Part shown: piece by piece, positions 44,248 through 52,350 of the stretch
How positions within the stretch are numbered: the stretch's first letter is position 1
Layout of the letters: every line of letters begins with the position of its first letter
NCBI RefSeq assembly: GCF_025148445.1
Contig: NZ_CP102270.1
Coordinates: forward strand, 1,116,001 to 1,180,000
Source: Eshraghiella crossota
GTDB taxonomy: Bacteria > Bacillota > Clostridia > Lachnospirales > Lachnospiraceae
DNA: 64,000 bases
Direction of reading: 5' to 3'
The notes under the pieces: model-generated
Databases searched by the model: none
The model's input: only the letters and a program-made list of their open reading frames with translations
What the model was told of the DNA's origin: nothing
Position numbers and translations under genes: made by a program

Positions 44248-45249
44248 GTGAAAAGAAGAAATAGATGGAATCTGGTTATAATATTATGTCTGACGGTTAT
44301 CTGCTTTTTTGTAGTTAAAAATATAAGAACAGTATCAAAAATCACCTTTGACTGCATATATTTTACCTTTGTCAAAACTTTGTTTCCATATGAAAACGTA
44401 TTTGTGGTTGAAAAAGAAAAAATAGTAATAAAAGCACCTGAAAAAAAAGAGAAAGAGGAAACAATTGTAGATGCTGCAGCTAAAATAATTGACAGGGAAA
44501 ATCTTTTAAATTATGACTATGTCATAAAGAATTTTTATGTTGTACAAGGTTCTACCAGTTTGTCAAAGGATAGGCTTAATCTTGAAAAAATAAGTAATAT
44601 TGACCTCACAATAGAAAAAAATGCAAATGAACCCCAGATACTTATTTTTCATGCACATGGACAGGAATGGTTTGCCGATACCAAGGAAAATGGTAAAACA
44701 ATTGTAGATGTGGGGGAGCATCTTGCGGAGATATTGAGGAAACAGTATGGTTTTAACGTATTGCATATAACGGAATCCTATGACCTTGTTGATGGTGTAT
44801 TTGACCGGGCAAAGGCATATGATTATGCCAATGAGCGACTGGATGAGATATTAAAGGAAAATCCCGGAATAAAAGTGGTTATCGACCTTCACAGGGACGG
44901 AATTGATGAGAACCGTCATCTGGTAACTGAAATCAACGGAAAGCCCACGGCAAATGTAATGCTTTTTAATGGGATAAGTTATTCCAATGAGGAGGGAGAA
45001 CAGAAAGAGTTTGCCAATCCTTATCTGGAAGAAAATCTTGCAATGACTTATAAAATGTTTTTACTTGGAAAAATATATTATCCTGAATTTTTCAGATGTA
45101 TATACATATCTGACTACAGGTTCTGCCTGTATCATGTGCCACGTTCAATGTTAATAGAAGCAGGGGCACAGACAAACACTTATGAGGAAGTGTATAATGC
45201 CATGGAGCCCCTTGCACATCTTATTAATATTGAACTTACCTGTAAATAG
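44248..45249 (+). CDS. spoIIP: Stage II sporulation protein P
   Basis: A 333-residue peptidoglycan amidase/endopeptidase of the engulfment (DMP) complex. One N-terminal membrane helix (about 8-24) anchors it, a coiled, Lys/Glu-rich spacer follows, and the catalytic domain (about 125-330) shows ILIFHAHGQEWF, VVIDLHRDGIDE and MLIEAGAQTNTYEEV, the zinc-binding His/Glu pattern of SpoIIP. Start is GTG 44248 after GGAAAAG. Its end overlaps the end of tyrA by 14 bases, convergent and with no terminator between. Confidence 0.93.
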   Translation: MKRRNRWNLVIILCLTVICFFVVKNIRTVSKITFDCIYFTFVKTLFPYENVFVVEKEKIVIKAPEKKEKEETIVDAAAKIIDRENLLNYDYVIKNFYVVQGSTSLSKDRLNLEKISNIDLTIEKNANEPQILIFHAHGQEWFADTKENGKTIVDVGEHLAEILRKQYGFNVLHITESYDLVDGVFDRAKAYDYANERLDEILKENPGIKVVIDLHRDGIDENRHLVTEINGKPTANVMLFNGISYSNEEGEQKEFANPYLEENLAMTYKMFLLGKIYYPEFFRCIYISDYRFCLYHVPRSMLIEAGAQTNTYEEVYNAMEPLAHLINIELTCK

Positions 45250-46324
45250 TATAGTTATTGGACGATAGTAAATTAAAAGCCAGATCCATACTTGGCTGGT
45301 CATAAAAAGCGATAAGCAGTACACCATTTACAAATTCCCTGTTATGGATAATTTCAATATTACGGATATTTATATGATTATCCGAAAGCAGGAGTGTGAT
45401 GCTGCTTATTGCACCTTCCTTATCCTCAATATCACAATATAAAGAATAATCTTTTGAAATAGGACCTTTGTTAATGCCGATAGAATCCCTGTATTCTTTG
45501 GAATCAATAAACATGTTGTATATACCGTTACGGTTTTTTTGTATAATCATATTTCGGACATTATTAAGACTTTCGATATATCTGTCCAGTAATGTGACTA
45601 TCTGTTTATCATTTGTCATACATATTTGTGACCACATTTCAGCAGAAGATGAGGCAATTCTTGTAATATCTTTAAAACCGCCTGCAGCCAGTGTCTTCAT
45701 CAGGTTTGCATCTGTATCGTTATCTTTTACAAGATTCACGAGGGAAGATGCGATGAGATGGGGAACATGGCTGATTCCGGCAACGGCATAGTCGTGGGTG
45801 ACAGGGTCTGTAATAATAGGTATGGCACCTGTCATGCGGACAAGTTCGGTAAGTTTTGCCACATCCTTGTCTGTATTGTAATCTGTTCTTGTAATTGCAT
45901 AGTAAGCGTTTTGGAGAAGGATATCCGTTGAAGCAGAATATCCTGTTTTTTCGGAACCGGCCATAGGATGTCCGCCGATAAAATTTTTATCAAGGTTAAG
46001 TTTATGTACCGAATCGTAAATATAACTTTTGACACTTCCCACATCACTGATTATACAGTTTTCGTTAATAAGTCCGGCAATATCTTTTAAATATGATTCA
46101 TTATATTCTACCGGTGCACATAAAAAAATAAAATCGCATTCATTTAATCTGTCATTTAACGAAGAAAGTATTTCATCTATTACACCGTCCTCCTTAGCCT
46201 GCATAAGAGGATTTATACTTCTGCTGTAGACCATCATATATATTGAAGAATCAGATTTTTTTAATGCTCTGGCTATGGAACCGCCAATTAATCCGAAACC
46301 AATAAAACCCACCTTTATATTCAT
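45236..46324 (-). CDS. tyrA: Prephenate dehydrogenase with ACT domain
   Basis: A 362-residue NAD(P)-dependent enzyme converting prephenate to hydroxyphenylpyruvate for tyrosine. The Rossmann motif VGFIGFGLIGGSIARAL opens the protein, and IGGHPMAGSEKTG is the TyrA signature. A C-terminal ACT-like domain (about 290-362) probably senses tyrosine. TTGGAGA precedes ATG 46324. Other aromatic genes are not near. The start region can fold back on its own leader. Confidence 0.94.
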   Translation of the reverse strand: MNIKVGFIGFGLIGGSIARALKKSDSSIYMMVYSRSINPLMQAKEDGVIDEILSSLNDRLNECDFIFLCAPVEYNESYLKDIAGLINENCIISDVGSVKSYIYDSVHKLNLDKNFIGGHPMAGSEKTGYSASTDILLQNAYYAITRTDYNTDKDVAKLTELVRMTGAIPIITDPVTHDYAVAGISHVPHLIASSLVNLVKDNDTDANLMKTLAAGGFKDITRIASSSAEMWSQICMTNDKQIVTLLDRYIESLNNVRNMIIQKNRNGIYNMFIDSKEYRDSIGINKGPISKDYSLYCDIEDKEGAISSITLLLSDNHINIRNIEIIHNREFVNGVLLIAFYDQPSMDLAFNLLSSNNYTIYR

Positions 46325-46385
46325 AAAATTCTATCTCCAATTCTTGAATGATTTCATAGAAATTTTACTATATAAGGTGGGTTTT
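46304..46385 (-). repeat. Inverted repeat spanning the tyrA start
   Basis: Arms 46304-46320 (codons 2-7 of tyrA) and 46370-46385 (leader) are complementary over about 16 bases with one bulge (AAAACCCACC / GGTGGGTTTT cores). The roughly 50-base loop contains the RBS and ATG. Confidence 0.6.
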
Positions 46386-46408
46386 TGCAATTATTCCGTT
46401 AAATAATT

Positions 46409-48508
46409 TTAGTTACATGTGTATTCCTTACCATTTATAACATTCTCACCAGGTTCCATTGCTTCGTTTGACTGGTTATTACTGTCATTGAAAATGATAA
46501 GAGGTTCATAACCTTCCCAGTTCTTTTCAAAAGTATATCTGTATTTGTTACCTTCTACGTGTTCCATTTCAACACCGGGCCATGCTGCATTTTCGATAAC
46601 AGTTGGAGCTTCTGTTGTTTCATCATATACATAAGCATATACTTTATCGCCCCATGAATCCGGTTTGACAAACGTAACTTCAATACTTCCTGTAAGTGTT
46701 GCCTGTTTTCTGAAGATATATGTCATGGCTGTTTTGTTGCCTGCTTCATTAACAGCGGTAAGTTTAAGCGTTGTTGTTTCCTGGGAATTTTTGCCTGCAC
46801 CAATTGTTATTGTGTCATTATCCTTATATGCCACAGGAGAAGCACCGTCAACCGAGTATTCACCTTCAGTTGCATTTTCCACATGAAGTTTTACCTCAAT
46901 GCTGTCAGTATTGTATGAACCTGTTACGGAATCATCTACTTTTACTATGGCGGCAGGAGCAAGCTCTAAGTAACCGTCATTATAGAGAATGATGGTTGAT
47001 TTATTTTCTATAGTTCCTGATATTTTACCATCTTTTACCGTGTATGTATTTCCGGAAACTCTGTCTTTATATTCACCATCGGCGAGACTGGTTTCAACGT
47101 TAAATTCATAAGGTTTAATTGAAGCATTTACAATGGCAAGACCTTTTTTGCCTCTTTCAATGAAAATAACACTTGTTGAATCTGATGGATTGAAAATGTT
47201 CTGTTCTTCACCGGCCATTGCATTTCTGAAACGGTTTGCAGCTGTAATGGCACTGTTTTTGTAGAGGTAATCACCTGACATTCCGATTTTGTTAAATGTA
47301 CCCCACATCAAATCTGAAGATGCATTGTATGGTCTTGAGAAGAAGAGAGGTGTACCTGTTTTCTGGGCAGTTAAAACTGTCCATCCGAGAACAATATCTT
47401 CATTGGTTATTTTTGAATATGTAGCATCATCACCGGTGTAATTGTCATGTGATTCAACCCATGTTACAATATTAGGCTTAGCATTGCCAATTCCATAGTT
47501 GGTCAGATTGCGTACATCAAGGTTACCTGTCTGGAGAGCACCTCTTACCGTATATCCGTAAGAACTTGCGGTAGCAGCTCCAAGTGTATCAATATAATCT
47601 GCAATCCTGTCTCCGCCATCCTGAAGAACTTCACCGTAGATAAAAAGATTATCTTTATTGTCAAGTTTGGAGAGAACATTTGTCCAGAAAGTATTTGGCA
47701 TTGAAGAATCTTCTACAGGGTCATCAGGCAGACCGATATGTTTGGCTGTATCAAATCTGAATCCGTCAGCTCCGCATGCGATACATTCGTTCATATAGTT
47801 GATAAAATAATTCTGGAAGGCAATATTTTCAGTATTAACATCAAAAAGACCGCCAACTGCCTGGTGAGTACATTCGCCTCTGTCTTTGTAATTTGATACT
47901 TCATCTTTTCCTTTCTTATGGTAAAGGTTATCTATACCGCCAACTGCATTAAGGAGTCCTTCTCCCAGAGCTTCGGTTGACTTGGTTGTGTGGTTAGGAA
48001 CAACATCGACAATTACTTTTATTCCGTATTTGTCAGCTTCTTCACACATGGACTTGAATTCTTCTTTTGTTCCAAGCTGGTAGTTGCCGATTGTCCAGTC
48101 TGTTGGCTGATAGTGATAGTACCATTTACCGGAACCGTTAAGGTCTGTTCCGGCGTCACCACCGTTATAACATGCATTGACAGGGGATGTCTGAATCGTT
48201 GAATAACCTGCAAGGGCAATGTCTTCCAAAGAATCTTTAATGGTGTTAAAAGACCATGAGAAACACTGAAGGATTGTTCCGTCAGCAGTTTTTTGTGTTA
48301 ATCCGAAAGACTTCTCTGAATTGGAATCGTCTTTGGTGTCAGATGATGTTTCTTTACTTGTGTCAACTGTTGTTGGCTGTTCATCGGATAAATCCGTTGG
48401 AGTTGTTGTTACTGTAGATTTGTCTTTTTTGCTGCCACAGCCAGTAAGAGCGGATGCAGCCATAACGGCAGCAAGAGCGATGGCAGATAATTTTTTTAGT
48501 TTAATCAT
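46409..48508 (-). CDS. Alpha-amylase lipoprotein with C-terminal starch-binding module
   Basis: A 699-residue predicted lipoprotein (lipobox ALTGC, Cys24) with a Thr/Asp/Ser linker (about 28-68). The GH13 barrel has IKVIVDVVPNH, nucleophile Asp253 (GFRFDTAKH), acid/base Glu293 (YGEVLQ) and Asp355 (ESHDNYT). A beta-domain and a bacterial Ig-like segment follow. A C-terminal module (about 605-699, WPGVEMEHVEGNKYRYTF) fits CBM26. It degrades starch at the cell surface. AGGAGG precedes the ATG. It lies behind a 289-base structured intergenic region with two identical palindromes. Confidence 0.93.
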   Translation of the reverse strand: MIKLKKLSAIALAAVMAASALTGCGSKKDKSTVTTTPTDLSDEQPTTVDTSKETSSDTKDDSNSEKSFGLTQKTADGTILQCFSWSFNTIKDSLEDIALAGYSTIQTSPVNACYNGGDAGTDLNGSGKWYYHYQPTDWTIGNYQLGTKEEFKSMCEEADKYGIKVIVDVVPNHTTKSTEALGEGLLNAVGGIDNLYHKKGKDEVSNYKDRGECTHQAVGGLFDVNTENIAFQNYFINYMNECIACGADGFRFDTAKHIGLPDDPVEDSSMPNTFWTNVLSKLDNKDNLFIYGEVLQDGGDRIADYIDTLGAATASSYGYTVRGALQTGNLDVRNLTNYGIGNAKPNIVTWVESHDNYTGDDATYSKITNEDIVLGWTVLTAQKTGTPLFFSRPYNASSDLMWGTFNKIGMSGDYLYKNSAITAANRFRNAMAGEEQNIFNPSDSTSVIFIERGKKGLAIVNASIKPYEFNVETSLADGEYKDRVSGNTYTVKDGKISGTIENKSTIILYNDGYLELAPAAIVKVDDSVTGSYNTDSIEVKLHVENATEGEYSVDGASPVAYKDNDTITIGAGKNSQETTTLKLTAVNEAGNKTAMTYIFRKQATLTGSIEVTFVKPDSWGDKVYAYVYDETTEAPTVIENAAWPGVEMEHVEGNKYRYTFEKNWEGYEPLIIFNDSNNQSNEAMEPGENVINGKEYTCN

Positions 48509-48523
48509 AAAACCTCCTAAATG

Positions 48524-48638
48524 CGAATTTTCGCCACTATAGTGGCTTCAATTCAAATGATACCCGGCGGATTTCTTCGTGCAAAAGCACTCACGAAATC
48601 CTGAAAACATTCGAATTCCCGCCACTATAGTGGCTTCA
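48524..48638. promoter_or_regulatory. Paired 27-base repeats with identical palindromes upstream of the amylase gene
   Basis: 48524-48550 and 48612-48638 match at 25 of 27 bases. Each contains the perfect 14-base palindrome GCCACTATAGTGGC (48533-48546 and 48621-48634), and they are 88 bases apart. They flank a candidate promoter and look like a pair of operators for one dimeric repressor. Confidence 0.65.
48557..48584 (-). promoter_or_regulatory. Candidate amylase promoter
   Basis: Minus-strand TTGCAC (48579-48584), a 16-base spacer, TATCAT (48557-48562), lying between the two palindromes. Spacer one base short of ideal. Confidence 0.4.
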
Positions 48639-48653
48639 TTCTCATGTTTTTGC

Positions 48654-48709
48654 AGGTGCCAAGGTACTGAAAATACGTATAAACACTATTTTCAGTACCT
48701 TCTGCACCT
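48654..48709. repeat. Long hairpin in the amylase-lepA divergent region
   Basis: AAGGTACTGAAAATA (48661-48675) pairs perfectly with 48687-48701 around an 11-base loop. The stem is extended by AGGTGC (48654-48659) with GCACCT (48704-48709). There is no T-tract, so it is not a typical terminator. Further out, ATGATACCC (48557-48565) and GGGTATCAT (48712-48720) are also complementary. Confidence 0.75.
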
Positions 48710-48732
48710 TTGGGTATCATTATACTTTTGTT

Positions 48733-48760
48733 TTGATTATTTTTCAAGTTGTGATATACT
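48733..48760 (+). promoter_or_regulatory. Promoter of lepA
   Basis: TTGATT (48733-48738), a 16-base spacer, TATACT (48755-48760), 37 bases before ATG 48798. Confidence 0.55.
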
Positions 48761-48797
48761 AGAGTGAAAACTTATTTTTTGGAGGACAGACAGAAAT

Positions 48798-50612
48798 ATG
48801 GCACATATCGACCAGAGTAAAATCAGAAATTTCTGTATAGTAGCACATATAGACCATGGCAAGTCCACACTTGCAGACAGAATTATGGAAAAAACAGGGC
48901 TTTTAACCAGCAGGGAGATGCAGGAGCAGGTTCTTGATAATATGGATCTTGAGAGAGAGCGTGGCATTACAATTAAAGCACAGGCAGTCAGGGTTATATA
49001 TAATGCCAAGGATGGGGAGGAATATATTTTTAACCTTATTGATACTCCGGGACACGTTGATTTTAATTATGAGGTTTCAAGAAGCCTTGCGGCCTGTGAG
49101 GGTGCTATTCTTGTTGTTGATGCCGCTCAGGGAATAGAGGCACAGACACTTGCCAATGTGTATCTTGCGCTTGACCATGATTTAGAGGTTTTTCCGGTAA
49201 TCAATAAGATAGATCTTCCGAGTGCGGACCCGGAGAGGGTTAAAGAAGAAATAGAAGATGTGATCGGTATAGAAGCACAGGATGCACCTCTTATTTCCGC
49301 AAAAACAGGACTTAATATTGATGATGTACTTGAGGCAATAGTCCATAAACTTCCTGCACCAAAGGGTGATGCTTCAGCACCTTTGCAGGCACTTATTTTT
49401 GACTCTGTTTATGATTCATATAAAGGCGTAATTGTATTTTGCCGCATTAAAGAGGGAACAGTAAAAAAAGGAACACGCATCCGTATGATGGCTACAGGTG
49501 CAGAAGCTGATGTAGTTGAAGTAGGATATTTCGGTGCAGGCCAGTATATTCCTTGTGACGAACTTTCAGCAGGTCTTGTAGGATATATAATGGCAAGTAT
49601 TAAAAATGTAAAAGATACCAGAGTCGGAGATACGATTACTGATGCATTAAGACCATGCGATAACCCGCTTCCGGGATATAAAAAAGTTAATCCTATGGTA
49701 TATTGCGGTCTTTATCCTGCCGATGGAGCACATTATGAAGATCTTAAAGAAGCACTTGAAAAGCTTCAGTTAAACGATGCCTCTTTATCTTTTGAACCGG
49801 AGACTTCCCTTGCTTTGGGATTTGGTTTCAGATGTGGATTTCTTGGACTTCTGCATCTTGAGATAATTCAGGAAAGACTTGAAAGAGAATATAATCTTGA
49901 CCTTGTAACAACAGCACCGGGTGTTGTATATAAGGTTCATAAAACCGATGGCACCGTAATTGATATTACCAATCCATCCAATCTTCCGGATCCTTCTGAA
50001 ATAGAATATATGGAGGAACCTATTGTAGATGCCGAAATTATGGTTACTTCTGAATATGTGGGCGCCATAATGACTCTTTGTCAGGAAAGGCGAGGAGAGT
50101 ATATCGGTATGGAATATATCGAAGGGACAAGAGCACTTATAAAATACGTTCTTCCTCTTAATGAAATAATATATGATTTTTTTGATGCTTTAAAATCACG
50201 CTCAAGAGGGTATGCTTCTTTTGACTATCAGATGAAAGGTTACCAGAAATCAAAACTTTGCAAGTTAGACCTTTTAGTCAATAAGGAAGAAGTGGATGCA
50301 CTTTCATTTATTGTATTTGAAGGAAGTGCGTATGAACGTGGAAGAAAAATGTGCGAAAAGTTAAAAGAAGAGATACCAAGACAACTTTTTGAAATTCCTA
50401 TTCAGGCAGCTATAGGAAGTAAAATTATTGCCAGGGAGACCGTAAAAGCAATGAGAAAAGATGTGCTTGCAAAATGTTACGGCGGTGATATTTCACGTAA
50501 GAAGAAACTTCTCGAAAAACAGAAAGAAGGAAAGAAACGTATGAGGCAGATAGGCAATGTCGAGATACCTCAGAAAGCGTTTATGAGTGTACTCAAACTT
50601 GATGAAGAATAG
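48798..50612 (+). CDS. lepA: Elongation factor 4 (back-translocating GTPase)
   Basis: A 604-residue translational GTPase of full length. G1 AHIDHGKST, switch region [11 protein letters not shown]3 DTPGHVDF and G4 NKIDLPSA are all present. The C-terminal LepA-specific domain ends with the [20 protein letters not shown] stretch that is diagnostic of EF-4. GGAGGACAG lies upstream. It heads a run of genes with the DUF5662 gene and hemW; lepA-hemW pairing is conserved in Firmicutes. Confidence 0.97.
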   Translation: MAHIDQSKIRNFCIVAHIDHGKSTLADRIMEKTGLLTSREMQEQVLDNMDLERERGITIKAQAVRVIYNAKDGEEYIFNLIDTPGHVDFNYEVSRSLAACEGAILVVDAAQGIEAQTLANVYLALDHDLEVFPVINKIDLPSADPERVKEEIEDVIGIEAQDAPLISAKTGLNIDDVLEAIVHKLPAPKGDASAPLQALIFDSVYDSYKGVIVFCRIKEGTVKKGTRIRMMATGAEADVVEVGYFGAGQYIPCDELSAGLVGYIMASIKNVKDTRVGDTITDALRPCDNPLPGYKKVNPMVYCGLYPADGAHYEDLKEALEKLQLNDASLSFEPETSLALGFGFRCGFLGLLHLEIIQERLEREYNLDLVTTAPGVVYKVHKTDGTVIDITNPSNLPDPSEIEYMEEPIVDAEIMVTSEYVGAIMTLCQERRGEYIGMEYIEGTRALIKYVLPLNEIIYDFFDALKSRSRGYASFDYQMKGYQKSKLCKLDLLVNKEEVDALSFIVFEGSAYERGRKMCEKLKEEIPRQLFEIPIQAAIGSKIIARETVKAMRKDVLAKCYGGDISRKKKLLEKQKEGKKRMRQIGNVEIPQKAFMSVLKLDEE

Positions 50613-50627
50613 AAGGTGTAAATATAT

Positions 50628-51179
50628 ATGATTAAACCGGAAAATATAAAAGGCCATCTTGAAACAATAACAAGACACCGTCATGAAGTAATTAAGAACT
50701 GCTTCAGGGCGGGAATAGGCTTTCAGGGATTATTTCATGATTTATCCAAATATTCCCCTACAGAACTGATACAGGGTTTTAAGTATTATCAGGGAAACAG
50801 AAGTCCTAATGAAAAAGAACGGGAACTTTACGGATATTCCAAAGCATGGCTTCATCACAAGGGGCGCAATAAACATCATTATGAATACTGGAATGATTAT
50901 AATCCCAGGACCAAAAGACTTGAAGCTGTCAAAATGCCTACAAGATATTTTGTTGAAATGGTATGTGACAGAATAGCTGCAAGCAGTATATATGCAGGTG
51001 ATGATTATAAAAATGACGCAGCGTTGAAGTATCTTGAAAGAAGCAGGGACCATATGTTTATCCATAAGGAAACGTTGGATGAACTGACGTATGTTCTTAA
51101 AATGCTGGCTGAAAAGGGTGAAAAACCTACTTTCAGATATTTAAGGAAGAAAGTGTGGAAAGACCGTTGGAAGAAATAG
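50628..51179 (+). CDS. DUF5662 family protein
   Basis: A 183-residue soluble protein of unknown function. TRHRHEVIKNCFRAG, LFHDLSKYSPTEL and WLHHKGRNKHHYEYW form a His/Asp-rich pattern reminiscent of HD-domain metal sites (HD in FHDLSK, further His pairs). That suggests a phosphohydrolase-like fold, as inference only. It lies between lepA (15 bases) and hemW (25-base overlap), so it is co-expressed with both. Confidence 0.8.
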   Translation: MIKPENIKGHLETITRHRHEVIKNCFRAGIGFQGLFHDLSKYSPTELIQGFKYYQGNRSPNEKERELYGYSKAWLHHKGRNKHHYEYWNDYNPRTKRLEAVKMPTRYFVEMVCDRIAASSIYAGDDYKNDAALKYLERSRDHMFIHKETLDELTYVLKMLAEKGEKPTFRYLRKKVWKDRWKK

Positions 51180-52294
51180 GAATATATGTTCATATACCAT
51201 TTTGTGTGTCCAAATGTCTATATTGCGATTTCCTGTCAGGAAAATCAGATTATGATGAACGAAAACTTTATACTGCTGCAATTGTCAAGGAAATAGACAA
51301 TTTTAACATACCATGGAATGAATATAAGGTAAAAACACTATTTTTTGGTGGGGGAACCCCATCTCTTCTTGAGACAGAATTATTTGACGATATAGTTACA
51401 AGTCTGATTAAGAAATTTTCATTTAAAAAAAATATAGAATTTACAGTGGAATGTAATCCCGGAACCGTGAGTAAGGATAAGGTTGATTTTTACAGGCAAA
51501 GCGGTGTTAACAGGATATCTTTCGGGCTGCAGTCCGCTAATGACAAAGAACTTGAAAGACTTGGACGTATTCATAAATTCAGAGATTTTGAAAGGTCATT
51601 TGATTTAGTATTTAATTCCGGAATAGAAAATATAAATGCAGATATTATGTCATCACTTCCATGCCAGACTGTTTCCGATTATAAAAGAACCTTACAGAAA
51701 GTGCTGGATTTTCCAATCAGACATATATCTTCATACAGTCTCATTATTGAGGAAGGTACTCCTTTTTATATAATGAATGAAAAAGGAACTTTAAAGCTTC
51801 CTGACGAAGATGAGGAAAGAGATATGTATTATATGACAGAAACCCTGCTTAATGAAAAAGGTTTTAACCGGTATGAAATTTCTAATTATGCCATGCCCGG
51901 ATATGAATGTGAACACAACAAAATATACTGGCAGAGAGGCAATTATATAGGTTTTGGAGCAGGTGCGGCTTCGCTTATGGATGATGTAAGATATTCAAAT
52001 GTAAGAGATGTAAAAAAATACATTGAAAACCCTTGCGGATATGACGGGATTGAAAAATTGTCATTAAATGACCGTATGGCTGAATACATGTTTTTAGGAA
52101 TGAGAATGATGAGCGGAGTCAGTATAAGTATGTTCAGACAGTTATTCGGAACAGATATGATGAATGTATACAGGGAACCAATAGACAAACATATAAAAGA
52201 AGGACTTTTATATATGGGCAATGACAGGTTACGGCTTACAAAGAAGGGCATTGACCTGAGTAATTACGTCTTTTGTGACTTTCTGGTGGGTTGA
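51155..52294 (+). CDS. hemW: HemW-type radical SAM protein (heme chaperone-like)
   Basis: A 379-residue coproporphyrinogen-III-oxidase-like protein. The radical SAM cysteines are in PFCVSKCLYCDF, with Phe rather than the extra Cys that marks true HemN. FFGGGTPSLL and SFGLQSANDKELERLGR follow. HemW binds heme and delivers it rather than oxidising coproporphyrinogen. The start overlaps the DUF5662 gene by 25 bases. Its stop codon lies within the -35 box of the leuS promoter. Confidence 0.93.
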   Translation: MERPLEEIGIYVHIPFCVSKCLYCDFLSGKSDYDERKLYTAAIVKEIDNFNIPWNEYKVKTLFFGGGTPSLLETELFDDIVTSLIKKFSFKKNIEFTVECNPGTVSKDKVDFYRQSGVNRISFGLQSANDKELERLGRIHKFRDFERSFDLVFNSGIENINADIMSSLPCQTVSDYKRTLQKVLDFPIRHISSYSLIIEEGTPFYIMNEKGTLKLPDEDEERDMYYMTETLLNEKGFNRYEISNYAMPGYECEHNKIYWQRGNYIGFGAGAASLMDDVRYSNVRDVKKYIENPCGYDGIEKLSLNDRMAEYMFLGMRMMSGVSISMFRQLFGTDMMNVYREPIDKHIKEGLLYMGNDRLRLTKKGIDLSNYVFCDFLVG

Positions 52295-52318
52295 CATTGC
52301 CCTTTTTTATGATAAAAT
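52291..52318 (+). promoter_or_regulatory. Promoter of leuS
   Basis: TTGACA (52291-52296, containing the hemW TGA), a 16-base spacer, TAAAAT (52313-52318), 32 bases before ATG 52351. The leader is too short for a T-box. Confidence 0.72.
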
Positions 52319-52350
52319 TACACATAGCAAAATTGTAACGGAGGAAACCG

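Noticed and set aside
46409-48508. Second branching enzyme or pullulanase
   Set aside because: The active-site motifs and the small CBM26-like end fit an alpha-amylase; there is no CBM48 or pullulanase signature.
48524-48638. Insertion-sequence ends or a CRISPR fragment
   Set aside because: Only two copies exist in direct orientation, and there is no transposase or target duplication. The palindromes fit operators better.
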